From the NCBI RefSeq assembly GCF_041228105.1, contig NZ_CP166097.1:1736001-1800000 (forward strand): a DNA stretch of 64,000 nucleotides, read 5' to 3'. A program made the translations under genes and the position numbers. The notes under the pieces were generated by a model. It did not search any database and was not told the origin of the DNA. It worked only from the letters and a program-made list of their open reading frames with translations. Every line of letters begins with the position of its first letter. The stretch's first letter is position 1. Source of the stretch: Pectobacterium aroidearum (GTDB lineage: Bacteria; Pseudomonadota; Gammaproteobacteria; Enterobacterales; Enterobacteriaceae). Shown piece after piece: positions 1-8,414 of the stretch.

Positions 1-157
1 CCATCACGATCAACAAATCGATGTTCTGGGCATCTTGCGGCAGTTTTTCACCCGCATAAACACGGGAAAACGTTATTTCATGACCACGACTCATGGCCCA
101 GGTTTCATAAGCGCCGGGCGCTTCGAAACTTTCATGCACAATAAAATGTACTCGCAT
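1..157 (-). CDS. Type 1 glutamine amidotransferase-like protein (partial)
   Basis: Only the first 52 codons are in the window; the gene runs off the left edge. The N-terminus (MRVHFIVHESFEAPGAY, then a hydrophobic LLIVM strand near residue 50) resembles class I GATase-like proteins of the GuaA C-terminal type, in which a flavodoxin-like fold carries a Cys-His-Glu triad. The triad lies outside the window, so activity cannot be judged. The start at 157 is preceded by an AGGAG-type ribosome site. The gene is divergent from the AraC regulator at 247, with about 90 bp between the two starts, so that regulator is a likely controller (inference). Confidence 0.6.
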   Translation of the reverse strand, partial: MRVHFIVHESFEAPGAYETWAMSRGHEITFSRVYAGEKLPQDAQNIDLLIVM

Positions 158-246
158 TGGCGTATGCTCCTGTAATGCTTGTTACAACCTTAATTCAGTA
201 CGCGTTACCCTGCCAAAATGATCAGTCGGGCAGTGTTAGCTAACTC

Positions 247-1041
247 ATGGTAAACAAAGGGCTTCAATCTGAGATGCCAGTCTGTATAGATAAAGCGCCA
301 AGACACGATGAGGCGACGGGGTGGTCAGGGACTGCCATATCCTATCAACGTGGAGAGGTCGATCCCCCCCATTACCATCTTGAAGGGCAGCTATTGTTTG
401 CCACCAAGGGGGTTATGCTTGTTGAAACCGCAGACAGGCGATGGGTTATCCCTCCTCAGCGTGCGCTGTGGATCCCACCGTTGATGATTCATTCTTACAG
501 TATTCTGTCCCATACAGAATTACGTGCTATCTACGTCAGTCGCAGCCTTATTGCGGAGTGCACAAATTTTACGAAGAACAGTCAGGTTCATGTCATTAAC
601 GCGACAGTGCTGTTGAAGGCGTTAATCGCGGGTCTGTTTACTGATGAATACAACGGTGCGGCTAAGCGAAAAATGGCGCTTTTACTACTGGAAATTCTTA
701 GTGAAGCGCCATCCGTGCCTGCGGAACTCCCTATGCCACGTGATGAACGTTTATTTCGTGCCGCAAGGGAACTGGTGTTCAACCATCGGTGGGAAGCGAC
801 CTTAATGGACATGGCTGATATTGCGAATATGTCGGAACGTACTTTTTCCCGCCGTTTTTTACATGACACAGGTTTCAGCTTCAGAATGTGGAAACAGAGA
901 GCCAGAATATATACATCATTAGACCTTCTCTCTAATGATGTATCCGTTAAACAGATCGCCTACCAACTCGGCTTTTCCTGTCCTGCGGCTTTTTCTGCTG
1001 CATTTCGTTCCGTGATAGGGACAACCCCAAGCGAGTTCTAA
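247..1041 (+). CDS. AraC family transcriptional regulator with N-terminal cupin
   Basis: 264 residues. Residues about 35-95 form an AraC-type cupin (PPHYH, then VIPPQRALWIPP and MIHSYSI), the usual effector-binding part. Residues about 170-264 hold the paired helix-turn-helix DNA-binding domain, with the typical MSERTFSRRF first motif and the VKQIAYQLGFSCPAAFSAAF signature of the second. It is expected to be a cytoplasmic one-component regulator. It lies divergent from the amidotransferase-like gene at the left edge, which is its most likely target. No strong Shine-Dalgarno is visible before this ATG; the next in-frame ATG is ten codons downstream and could be used instead. Confidence 0.85.
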   Translation: MVNKGLQSEMPVCIDKAPRHDEATGWSGTAISYQRGEVDPPHYHLEGQLLFATKGVMLVETADRRWVIPPQRALWIPPLMIHSYSILSHTELRAIYVSRSLIAECTNFTKNSQVHVINATVLLKALIAGLFTDEYNGAAKRKMALLLLEILSEAPSVPAELPMPRDERLFRAARELVFNHRWEATLMDMADIANMSERTFSRRFLHDTGFSFRMWKQRARIYTSLDLLSNDVSVKQIAYQLGFSCPAAFSAAFRSVIGTTPSEF

Positions 1042-1091
1042 CCTGGCCTTGAGTGTTTCTACTTAATAAATTCACTCGCAGTGGATACAAG

Positions 1092-1157
1092 TTTTCGTTT
1101 TCGCTCTTAACTGACGGAGCGGTCTTTTTACCTGACTGCTAAGTGCCAGGAGCGGAC
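1092..1157. repeat. Copy of dispersed inverted repeat (family R1)
   Basis: The right arm at 1134-1157 reads GACTGC...GCGGAC with the GTGCCAGGAGCGGAC core found repeatedly in this window. The left arm at about 1092-1114 (TTTTCGCTCTTAACTGAC) is a degenerate inverted partner. It lies between convergent genes. Confidence 0.55.
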
Positions 1158-1279
1158 ATTTCATACATCTTTTTGCGTTTGTCATCAGAGGAGTTGACAT
1201 GCTTTGGAGAGGGAGATGGCTGCTCAATAGAGTGATTATTGAGCAGCAAGCGCTGGTTTATGCTTGAAAAGTCTGAAGA

Positions 1280-1768
1280 TTAGCTCGCTTTCTTCGAGAA
1301 AACGTACATGCCAACCCCATCATTTCCCATGTCCTCGACGCGCACAATGGTAAAACCGCACTTATTTACGTAAAAACACACGTTATTAATCAGGCATGTC
1401 GGGGTTCTCAGTGTCCATTCTTTAGCGTCAGGATACATTTTTTCAATTTCCATCCATGCATGCAAACCGTAACCTTTGCCCTGTTCTTCAGGCAGAATGA
1501 ATAATCTGGCAAGGGTGTGTATTCCTATAGAATTGCCGGAAATAACAGCACCGCCGATGAGGCGATCCTTTACCCATAATCCCAGCACTGTTTTGTCAGG
1601 CATCATTATTGCGGACTCAAATGAAAAATCATCTTCTCCCTCGTCATCTTCTTCCTCCATATTATCAGGAAAAAAAGAGGCGTTTGATTCAAACGATAAT
1701 GAATAGATTTGTTCAAGTTCTGTAGCATTAGCAGGAATAGCTGCTTTAATGAGCATATGATTTTCCAT
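1280..1768 (-). CDS. GNAT family N-acetyltransferase
   Basis: 162 residues with a GNAT fold: the acetyl-CoA binding motif A appears as LFILPEEQGKGYGLHAWMEIE (about residues 88-108, with the Q/RxxGxG loop QGKGYG), followed by the C-terminal NNVCFYVNKCGFTIV motif B. An acidic stretch (MEEEDDEGEDD) near residues 37-47 is unusual. The substrate cannot be predicted. Two starts are possible: the given one, or the ATG four codons later (MLIKAAIP), which better matches the normal GNAT N-terminus. It faces the AraC gene across a repeat copy and has no operon partner. Confidence 0.8.
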   Translation of the reverse strand: MENHMLIKAAIPANATELEQIYSLSFESNASFFPDNMEEEDDEGEDDFSFESAIMMPDKTVLGLWVKDRLIGGAVISGNSIGIHTLARLFILPEEQGKGYGLHAWMEIEKMYPDAKEWTLRTPTCLINNVCFYVNKCGFTIVRVEDMGNDGVGMYVFSKKAS

Positions 1769-1996
1769 TGCGTATATGAAGAAGGGGTAGTTTTAAAGCC
1801 GGTCTGTCAGGGGCCGACATCCGTCGTGGACGATCAGTTAAATTATTAATCAGCACAGCTGACGGACATTCCTCCGGGGCATATACACGAACGCATGTTA
1901 ACAGGTCTCAAGATTCAAGTTAACGGCTGCTTGCTCATAGCTGCTAATGAAATTATATGTATTAGATGAAATTTATCTTTTAGAGCGCATCAATTT

Positions 1997-2848
1997 ATGA
2001 AAAAGATTATGGAGTATGCTCTTGAAGAATCAACGCTTTTCTCAGGAACGCGTTTTCTTTTTCTGGGTGAAGCTATACACGGTGTGTCAGAATTTTCTAG
2101 ATTGAGGATGGAAATTGCAGAATGCTATTTCCGCAATCTAACGGTTTTGATATTTGAAGCCGATAGCAGCGGGATGCTGTTTTCGCATCAACACAATGAA
2201 GATGCCAGTTCTCGTCTTGAAAACTTCCCACGCATTATGCGGACTCAAGAGATGTGGAATTTTCTCACCTGGGCTATAAGCAGAAAAATTCCCTGTCTTG
2301 GTATTGACTGTATTCCCCGTCGTTCTTTAACTGAATTTCCTCGGGAATGGCATGCGACACGCATGCGAGAAACTGATGATTATCTTAAGGCTAAGTCATC
2401 ACAAACTTTTTTTGAATGGCGTGACATCCGAATGGCTAACCAATTGATTAAGTTAGCCTCATGCTATCCGGAGTATCGCATGTTGATCATGCTCCATAAT
2501 CTGCATATAAAACGCTTTGGTAGCCAGGAGACGGGAGATCTGAGGTTGAAATCAGTACGGGAATACTTCGAGGATTTTTTCCCTCAGCAAAGCAACTCTA
2601 TTGCTCAACTCGCACGAGGCGGTACTGCTTTACACAATGATTTAACGCCATTCAGTTTTAAAATAAATGACCCATTCTCTCTGGAAAATTACTCAGGAGC
2701 GGCTAACTGTATTTTACTTACAGAGTCAAAAATACCGGATGCTTGCATTACATGGCATCACGCTTTCGAACGCGAAACAATAACACCCAAAAAGCAATAT
2801 GAGGGATGTTTTATATTCAAAGAAGTACACCCTCCGACGTTGGTATAA
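1997..2848 (+). CDS. Erythromycin esterase-like (EreA/ChaN-like superfamily) protein
   Basis: 283 residues, shorter than the roughly 400-residue Ere enzymes. Family landmarks are visible: LFLGEAIHGVSEFSRLR (about residues 22-38, containing the GExxHG motif whose histidine and glutamate form the hydrolytic site in EreB), LIFEADSSG (about 51-59), and LMLHNLHIKR (about 161-170), matching the AHNxH motif. No signal peptide is present, so it is probably cytoplasmic. The macrolide substrate is not established; many members of this superfamily have unknown esters as substrates. The gene is AT-rich and stands alone, as expected of accessory DNA. Confidence 0.7.
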   Translation: MKKIMEYALEESTLFSGTRFLFLGEAIHGVSEFSRLRMEIAECYFRNLTVLIFEADSSGMLFSHQHNEDASSRLENFPRIMRTQEMWNFLTWAISRKIPCLGIDCIPRRSLTEFPREWHATRMRETDDYLKAKSSQTFFEWRDIRMANQLIKLASCYPEYRMLIMLHNLHIKRFGSQETGDLRLKSVREYFEDFFPQQSNSIAQLARGGTALHNDLTPFSFKINDPFSLENYSGAANCILLTESKIPDACITWHHAFERETITPKKQYEGCFIFKEVHPPTLV

Positions 2849-3052
2849 GCTGAATGTAAAGATAGACAGTAATCACTTATAAAATCACATATCAAAAAGA
2901 TTTAAGAGTCCGGCGTATTTATGTCCGCTCATCACTGCCCCGCGAGAAACTACCGCATTGCTGGCTTGCTCGCCCCTAAAAATACCGGCCAGATGCATTC
3001 GTATTTCTGTTGTCGGAGAAACTGAGCGTACAGGATACAGCTTAATTTGCTT

Positions 3053-3289
3053 TCAGAGCGTGTCATCCGACACGGCTGGCGGGCTATCCGGTTTCCAGGA
3101 GATAATATCGCCGGGCTGGCACTGCAGCGCCTCGCAAATTTTCGCCAGCGTATCAAAACGAATACCTTTAACCTTCCCAGACTTAAGTAGCGACAGGTTC
3201 TGCTCGGTGATCCCCACAAAGGCTGCCAGCGCTCTGGACGTCATCTTCTTCTCTACCAACAATTTGTCCAGATGAACCTCGACAGCCAT
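3053..3289 (-). CDS. Small XRE/Cro-type HTH regulator (YozG-like)
   Basis: 78 residues, almost all a single Cro/CI helix-turn-helix domain: MTSRALAAFVGITEQNLSLLKSGKVKGIRFDTLAKICEALQCQPGDIISW. This short form is the one commonly encoded beside DUF2975 membrane proteins. Here it starts 2 bp after the DUF2975 stop codon, so the pair is translationally close and probably co-transcribed. The usual view is that the membrane partner modulates the regulator, but this is not proven. It is the last gene of a five-gene leftward operon starting at 6118. Confidence 0.85.
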   Translation of the reverse strand: MAVEVHLDKLLVEKKMTSRALAAFVGITEQNLSLLKSGKVKGIRFDTLAKICEALQCQPGDIISWKPDSPPAVSDDTL

Positions 3290-3291
3290 AA

Positions 3292-3825
3292 TCAGATAAA
3301 CTCCTTATTTTCTTCTTCCGCTCTGATCCCCTCGAGGAGGGAGTGAAACGTCACAAGTAACAAGCCGCCTGCTAAGAGCAGAACAACATCCCCAATCAAC
3401 AGAGTGGCCTGGTAGTAATGTTCCGGCCACCAAACCACCAGAGGGATCAAAAAGCGGCACACCGGCAACACGATCCCCAGACTTAGCATCACCATCGCAA
3501 TTTTGCGGACACTGCGTGCCAGTGCCTGAGTGAGGATCTGTTTTTGGCGTACCAGTCGCGTGACTCTCATACCCTGCCAGATAGCAAAAGCGAACAACCC
3601 TGCCGGGAAATAGATAATTGCCAGTAATAGCATCTGGCGAAGCGGCGAAACCGTCGTGATCGGTAGATTATCGCTCTGAGCCTCGGCGAACTTAAGCATA
3701 CTGGAAATAAAAAATGACTCACCAGTGAAATACATCCACAGCGGTGTAATTAACACCAGAATGAGAAATAACGGCAGCACCCCTGCGATGAGCGCCAGAC
3801 TGAGTTTATTTCGCACACCTTTCAC
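3292..3825 (-). CDS. DUF2975 domain inner-membrane protein
   Basis: 177 residues with four predicted membrane segments: about 10-32, 65-88 (LLLAIIYFPAGLFAFAIWQGM), 108-130 and 140-165. The layout and the loop RQKQILTQALARSVRKIA match the DUF2975 family, which nearly always occurs with a YozG-like HTH protein, as here. Its molecular role is unknown; a sensory or anti-regulator role at the inner membrane is inference from the pairing. It lies 25 bp downstream of the 115-residue membrane protein gene. Confidence 0.8.
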   Translation of the reverse strand: MKGVRNKLSLALIAGVLPLFLILVLITPLWMYFTGESFFISSMLKFAEAQSDNLPITTVSPLRQMLLLAIIYFPAGLFAFAIWQGMRVTRLVRQKQILTQALARSVRKIAMVMLSLGIVLPVCRFLIPLVVWWPEHYYQATLLIGDVVLLLAGGLLLVTFHSLLEGIRAEEENKEFI

Positions 3826-3850
3826 GTTTAACCTTCCTGAATATCAGGCA

Positions 3851-4198
3851 TTATTTTAAGACCAGCATGCTCAAGCATGACATAAGCATCAGCGCGATGG
3901 CAATCTTGCCGCCGTTCAGACTGTTAGGGCCGTGTTTCAGCCAGGGTTTTCGCCATACTCTGTAAACGCTGCAAGCGATATATGACGCCTGAATCGTCCA
4001 GGTCAACATTCTGAATAAGTAACCTGACTTGCTCAGATGAGTTATTGTCTGCATCATCTCTACAGCGTAAATAATAATGCTGATGGTCAGGATATAGTTC
4101 ACTAAACGAAGTTTGTAATGTGAAGTCCACGTTCCGCAAACAAACACGATGACCGACGCAACGGTGAGTACCGCCCAGAGAATATCAATCCAGTTCAC
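3851..4198 (-). CDS. Small integral membrane protein, unknown
   Basis: 115 residues with about four hydrophobic segments (IDILWAVLTVASVIVFVCG, LVNYILTISIIIYAVEMM, LTWTIQASYIACSVYRVW, GGKIAIALMLMSCLSMLVL). I do not recognise the family. Its start overlaps the end of the upstream serine hydrolase gene by 14 bp, which suggests translational coupling and a shared function at the inner membrane. Confidence 0.65.
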   Translation of the reverse strand: MNWIDILWAVLTVASVIVFVCGTWTSHYKLRLVNYILTISIIIYAVEMMQTITHLSKSGYLFRMLTWTIQASYIACSVYRVWRKPWLKHGPNSLNGGKIAIALMLMSCLSMLVLK

Positions 4199-5300
4199 GG
4201 TGTGCCTCTGTTTCAGAAGATGGCTGGGTTAGCAACAACCGTATTGCCGGGCCAATCACCGGCCATGCGGTGTCAGAGAGGATCACAACGGCGCTTTTAC
4301 GCTGCAGATCGAAGGCGATAGCGGTCGCGAACCCCGAGGATTCTCCGTCATGCCAGGTGATATCTCGCCCCTGTATGCGGGTGGTAAACCAGGCATAGCC
4401 AACGCGTGAATCGGGATCGTCGGTGGCAAATTGCGGCGACATCGCTTCGCTCCCTGCGAGTTTTCCTGCCAGTAACACCTGAGCATAATTTGCCATATCG
4501 ACAATGGTCGATCGCACACCTGCGGCAGGGGTAAATGCGTGCAATACCCACGGCGCTTCGCTGAGTCCGGAAGCTGACCAACCGTGGCTGAATGCGGGCG
4601 TGTCGCGTGTCGAATCACTGGCGACGACGGATCCTGTCATTTGCGCCTGCGCAAAAATCCGCGTTTGCAGCAAAGTGGCAAAAGGTTGATGTGATGCACG
4701 CGCCAGCGCCAGTCCCAGCAGAGCGTAACCAGTATTGGAGTAATCAAACCCGGCGGGCCTTTTGACGCTGGTATTATTCACCATATCTATTAATGTCTCT
4801 TCATCGTAATCCCAAAAATTGTCACGCAGGATAATTGCCTTGAGTACCTGAATTTTCTGTCGTAATGATGTCGCTAGTGGTGGCAGGCCGGAGCGATGTG
4901 ACGCCAGTTGTGCAAGTGTAATGTCGCTCGCTGGACCAGTGATTTCCGGGACGAGTTCTCCTACACGGGTTTGCGCGGTAGTTTCGCCACGCCGCTGCGC
5001 CTCAATCAGCAGACTGCTGGTCATGGTTTTGGTGAGACTGGCGATCTCATACTGTTTTGCATAATCACTGTTCCACAGGGCGTACTGTACGCCTCGCGGG
5101 GTGATAAATGCGGCGGCAACGCTGCTCCGTGATCCCCTCAGTAATGGCGTTAAAAACGATACCACCGTTGCATCTCCCTCCTGGTGCTGAGAAGGTGTAC
5201 TAAAACCCGGTTGCAGGTAGATGCCCGCGGTAATCAGCGACATAAAAACCGTGCCTGCGGCTAACAATCGCGCACGACTGCGCACATATTGCCTGTTCAT
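4185..5300 (-). CDS. Class C beta-lactamase-type serine hydrolase
   Basis: 371 residues. An N-terminal hydrophobic segment (about 11-30) acts as signal or anchor, placing the enzyme in the periplasm. The penicillin-binding fold motifs are present: SLTK (Ser88, Lys91), YSN (Tyr187-Asn189, in FDYSNTGYALLG) and HDG near residue 325 (ITWHDGESSGF) in place of KTG. This set is typical of the beta-lactamase/EstB/PBP4B-like superfamily, which includes peptidases, esterases and lactamases; a true resistance enzyme cannot be claimed. It starts 11 bp after the MipA/OmpV gene and overlaps the next membrane gene, suggesting a role in peptidoglycan or envelope processing. Confidence 0.8.
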   Translation of the reverse strand: MNRQYVRSRARLLAAGTVFMSLITAGIYLQPGFSTPSQHQEGDATVVSFLTPLLRGSRSSVAAAFITPRGVQYALWNSDYAKQYEIASLTKTMTSSLLIEAQRRGETTAQTRVGELVPEITGPASDITLAQLASHRSGLPPLATSLRQKIQVLKAIILRDNFWDYDEETLIDMVNNTSVKRPAGFDYSNTGYALLGLALARASHQPFATLLQTRIFAQAQMTGSVVASDSTRDTPAFSHGWSASGLSEAPWVLHAFTPAAGVRSTIVDMANYAQVLLAGKLAGSEAMSPQFATDDPDSRVGYAWFTTRIQGRDITWHDGESSGFATAIAFDLQRKSAVVILSDTAWPVIGPAIRLLLTQPSSETEAHRELD

Positions 5301-5311
5301 TGTTGTTCGCC

Positions 5312-6118
5312 TCAGAATGTATACTGGATCAGTGATGACAGGCTGTACTGCATTCTGCTTTTTACCAGCGGACTCTTGCCCGCCTCATCAAGCAGGTATG
5401 CCGCGCGACCGGTCACCCCTGCCGCCAGATTTTCGCTAATGTGCCAGACTAGTTCGGTATAAACCCCACCTTGCTGAAAACCCGAAGAGGGATAATAAGA
5501 GGCAAAATCAGTGCGTTGTGCCTGGCTTGTCGTTACCCCGTAATGGCGTTGCTGATAACTGCTGTTTGCCCAACTGATATCGCCAGCGACCGACAAATCG
5601 GCGTCCCGCCAGCGCCACAGGGTTGTCTTTACGCCGCTGTTCAGGGTCATAGCCAGAGCCTGCGTTTCGCCACCGTACGGGTGCTTTTGCGCTGCGCTTA
5701 ATGCGCGCAGCCATAACGCCCAGTCCCCATGTTGATAGCGCAGTTCCGCACCCGCCATGAGCATGTCGGGAAGATCGCCCATTCCTTGCAGATCTCGGTT
5801 TTTTCGGGTGGAAAATGGATAGCTGAACACCTCTTTTCGCCCCTCATCCGGTGTTAACAGCAGGCTCACGGTAAACGGGGAATCGGATGGCAGCGTCCAC
5901 GCTAGTCCCTCCGTTGACAGGCCCCAAAGCCCCCAGCTTTCACTCCTTAGGCTTACGCCAGCTTTGAGCAACGGACCGGGCGCAGAATGCTGTGATCCTG
6001 AGTAAACAGGGCTGACGGCAACGCCCAGACCCGCGTACCCGGACAGCTCTGCACTCTGTAAGGGAGCGCAACACACTATTCCCGCAAGCGAAACGCCATA
6101 TTGCAGACTTATTTTCAT
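5312..6118 (-). CDS. MipA/OmpV family outer membrane protein (copy 1)
   Basis: 268 residues with a signal peptide (MKISLQYGVSLAGIVCCAPLQSA) and beta-barrel character throughout, ending in QYTF with the terminal phenylalanine expected of outer-membrane proteins. Family hallmarks are YAGLGVAVSPVYSGS near the N-terminus, the GMGD turn, and YGVTTSQAQRTDFASYYPSSGFQQGGVYTEL. MipA is known as a scaffold linking the lytic transglycosylase MltA with PBP1B. This copy is the most divergent of three in the window. It is first in an operon with a serine hydrolase and small membrane proteins. Confidence 0.85.
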   Translation of the reverse strand: MKISLQYGVSLAGIVCCAPLQSAELSGYAGLGVAVSPVYSGSQHSAPGPLLKAGVSLRSESWGLWGLSTEGLAWTLPSDSPFTVSLLLTPDEGRKEVFSYPFSTRKNRDLQGMGDLPDMLMAGAELRYQHGDWALWLRALSAAQKHPYGGETQALAMTLNSGVKTTLWRWRDADLSVAGDISWANSSYQQRHYGVTTSQAQRTDFASYYPSSGFQQGGVYTELVWHISENLAAGVTGRAAYLLDEAGKSPLVKSRMQYSLSSLIQYTF

Positions 6119-6247
6119 TCGATGCCTCTCTTGGCAAAGGGTGGGTTGTAGCGTGTGCAGGTTAGTCTTTTGTTTATCGTTTTACAATAAAATTTTATTG
6201 TTTTAAATTAAACAAATTAGGCGAGAAAATGATTTAAGGAAGGCACA

Positions 6248-6400
6248 ATGGCACGGTTCTCGGATGAGAAATTTGTAATTACAGGTGTGAGTAGTGGTAT
6301 TGGTCTGGCAGGAACAAAACGCATTGTCGAAGAAAGAGGAGGTCATGATGACCGGACGCCATGTGCAAAAACTGGAACGGCAGCTTTATACAAAACAGTG
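6248..6400 (+). pseudogene. Remnant of a short-chain dehydrogenase/reductase
   Basis: The first about 30 codons read MARFSDEKFVITGVSSGIGLAGTKRIVEE, the Rossmann TGxxxGIG start of an SDR enzyme. After this the normal family text continues only in another frame: a +2 reading near 6345 gives MTGRHVQKLE, matching the usual MTGRN...LE strand. The gene is therefore frameshifted and then lost; an R1 repeat begins at about 6396. About 210 residues of a normal SDR are missing. It is preceded by an AAGGA ribosome site, so it was once a real gene. Confidence 0.65.
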
Positions 6401-6470
6401 GTGCCAGAAGCGAACGCTGTGAACATCACGGTGAGTTAGAGCCGATTTGCCAAAAGCGGATGGTGCGGTT
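6396..6470. repeat. R1 repeat copy (degenerate)
   Basis: GTGCCAGAAGCGAACGC at about 6401-6417 matches the R1 core with one change, and GCCAAAAGCGGAT follows at about 6447-6459. It joins the end of the SDR remnant. The rest of the interval to 6695 has no clear gene. Confidence 0.4.
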
Positions 6471-6695
6471 TGACGGGAGATAACACGTCTGACAGAGAGC
6501 GTGACTTCAGGTCATATTCAGAAAACCTTATTTGATGGGCCCCTGAGATGAGGCAGATGCTCTGATTAACAGGGCATAAGCAGAGCGAGTGGGTGAACTG
6601 AGCACCGCCCCATCATCTGAACTAGGGCGGTTCGAATGTGTATTGATTGACAGTGTATAGCCACAAGCAGCCTGTAAGCACACGTCTAACAACGA

Positions 6696-7532
6696 TCAGA
6701 AGCTATATGTCACCTTCAGGCTTCCGGTAGGCGATGTTTTTCGTTGAACAATTGAGCTATTGCGTGCATCGCCAGTCAATTGCGTAAAGCCTGCTGTGGC
6801 AATCATGCTCCAGTTTTGGTTGAACTTGTGCGTCCAGTCAGCATTCAGTGAATAGGCATAAATCCCAGATCCGACATCATGTTGGGCAAACCCCGATGCG
6901 GCCGACTGTGATGCATTTACCCCGTAGTAAGTCTGCATGTACTCGCTACTCCCCCAACTACTGGTCAGCGCCAGCGTGACGGAATTTTTCGATGAGGTAT
7001 AGAGCGGGCTGATAATGCCAAAATGCAGGGCTTCACCATTGCTTCGTTGAGAAACCGGCACCTCAGCCTGCAATTGCAAATTAAGCCAGTCCGTTACCTT
7101 ATACCCCAGACCAAGCAGACCGATAGCCGATCCTTTGACGTCACCCATACCTCGCAAGTCGTCGCTACCGTAGCTGATCGAGTCGCTGTCCACGTCACGA
7201 TCCTTACGACCTGCGCGATAGCTCAGCGCAGCGCTGTAATCCAACTTGCCGATGTTGTTACTGTAACCGATACCACGTGTGGTGCTGACGAAGAAACCAT
7301 TTACCATAGAATAATCAATCACCAGGGCAGTGGTGACGCGGCTTTTATCCGAACCAGAATAACGTGGCGCAACATCCACGCCTCCGCCCAGAGTCAACTC
7401 GTTGCCCTGTTTCTGTTCTGCTGCCAGTATTGGGGTGGCCAGTAATGCCAGGACAGCTCCCGACAATAGTTTTTTCAGGGTACGCCCCGAGAGCGAATGG
7501 AGGAACTTATGACGCAGTTCGATGTTTCTCAT
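6696..7532 (-). CDS. MipA/OmpV family outer membrane protein (copy 2)
   Basis: 278 residues: signal peptide (residues about 20-38, KLLSGAVLALLATPILAAE), mature start with TLGGGVDVAPRYSGSDKSR, internal GMGDVKGSAIGLLGLGYK, YYGVNASQSAASGFAQHDVGSGIYAYSLNADWTHKF, and C-terminal SLKVTYSF. All are MipA/OmpV signatures. It resembles copy 3 at 35089 much more than copy 1 (shared NxSxWxxxxGFxQLTGDA-like end and QRxTSPTGSL). It is divergent from a response regulator/kinase pair, with 204 bp between the starts, the same arrangement as copy 3. Confidence 0.9.
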   Translation of the reverse strand: MRNIELRHKFLHSLSGRTLKKLLSGAVLALLATPILAAEQKQGNELTLGGGVDVAPRYSGSDKSRVTTALVIDYSMVNGFFVSTTRGIGYSNNIGKLDYSAALSYRAGRKDRDVDSDSISYGSDDLRGMGDVKGSAIGLLGLGYKVTDWLNLQLQAEVPVSQRSNGEALHFGIISPLYTSSKNSVTLALTSSWGSSEYMQTYYGVNASQSAASGFAQHDVGSGIYAYSLNADWTHKFNQNWSMIATAGFTQLTGDARNSSIVQRKTSPTGSLKVTYSF

Positions 7533-7611
7533 TAAAGAAGTCCTTGTGGATTCAACTGATTACGATACAAGCGGTTTTAAACACCAGAACGCGCAGTTTG
7601 AATGCTCACCC

Positions 7612-7655
7612 TGAAGTTCTCATGAGCCAAAAGTGAAGAAATGCTGAAGTCAGTA
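7612..7655. promoter_or_regulatory. Four 11-bp-spaced TGAAG-type half sites (putative response-regulator operator)
   Basis: TGAAG at 7612, TGAGC at 7623, TGAAG at 7634 and TGAAG at 7645 recur with an exact 11-bp period between the divergent MipA and response-regulator genes. OmpR/PhoB-family regulators bind direct repeats with an 11-bp (one helical turn) period, so this is the likely site for the neighbouring regulator. Binding is inference. Confidence 0.45.
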
Positions 7656-7736
7656 CTGTGCTGCAAATCTGGTCGATTTCCTGATACCGTTTTTTTCTTC
7701 AGACGTTCTTCATTCACTGTTGATAAAGTAACTACT

Positions 7737-8414
7737 GTGAACATTCTCCTAATTGAAGACGACCTCGATCTTGGCAATGGCGTACGTATTGCTCTTGAAG
7801 ATCAAGGATTAGATGTTATATGGGTGCGCCGTAAAGTGGATGCGCTGCATCAACTCGATCTCTGCGTGCCAGAACTTGTATTGCTCGACCTCGGTCTGCC
7901 CGACGGTGATGGTATGAGCCTGATGGCGAGTCTGCGTCAGCAGCTCAAGGGGATCCCCGTTATCATCCTGACTGCCCGAGGTACCCTGCAAGATCGCCTG
8001 ACTGGGCTGGATGCTGGTGCGGACGACTATCTCGTCAAACCTTTCGTTCTCGCCGAGTTGTTGGCCAGAGTGAGAGCACTTGCGCGGCGCAGTTACGGTT
8101 TTCAGGATGAGGTGATAGAAATTCGAGGATTATCTCTCCATGTGCCGACTCGACGCGTGGCCGTGGGTACACGTAATGTTGATTTGACGGCGAGTGAATA
8201 CGCGCTGCTTGAAACGTTAATGCTGCGCACTGACCGCGTGCTTACACGACGGTTTCTGGAAGAAAAGATATTTGGTGCAAAAGAAAACATGAGCAATCCT
8301 CTCGATGTGCATATGGGCAATTTGCGTCGCAAAATCGGCGAGGGCTATGTGCGAACGGTGAGAGGCGTAGGGTATGTCATTGATACCGTACCGATTCAGA
8401 AGGGGGCAGGTTGA
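7737..8414 (+). CDS. OmpR/PhoB family response regulator
   Basis: 225 residues from a GTG start (VNILLIEDD); the longer upstream reading adds 32 residues of no family character. The receiver domain has the acidic pair EDD (residues 7-9), the phospho-acceptor Asp in LVLLDLGLPDGDG (about residue 51), Thr in ILTA, and Lys in LVKPF. The C-terminal winged helix (about 125-220) carries LTASEYALLETL and VRTVRGVGYVI. It resembles the QseB/TctD/PmrA group. Its stop overlaps the kinase start by one base. The adjacent MipA gene is its likely target. Confidence 0.9.
   Translation: MNILLIEDDLDLGNGVRIALEDQGLDVIWVRRKVDALHQLDLCVPELVLLDLGLPDGDGMSLMASLRQQLKGIPVIILTARGTLQDRLTGLDAGADDYLVKPFVLAELLARVRALARRSYGFQDEVIEIRGLSLHVPTRRVAVGTRNVDLTASEYALLETLMLRTDRVLTRRFLEEKIFGAKENMSNPLDVHMGNLRRKIGEGYVRTVRGVGYVIDTVPIQKGAG

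Noticed and set aside
4185..5300. A true AmpC beta-lactamase
   Set aside because: The third motif is HDG and not KTG, and the gene is in an operon with MipA; it fits the broader serine hydrolase family better.
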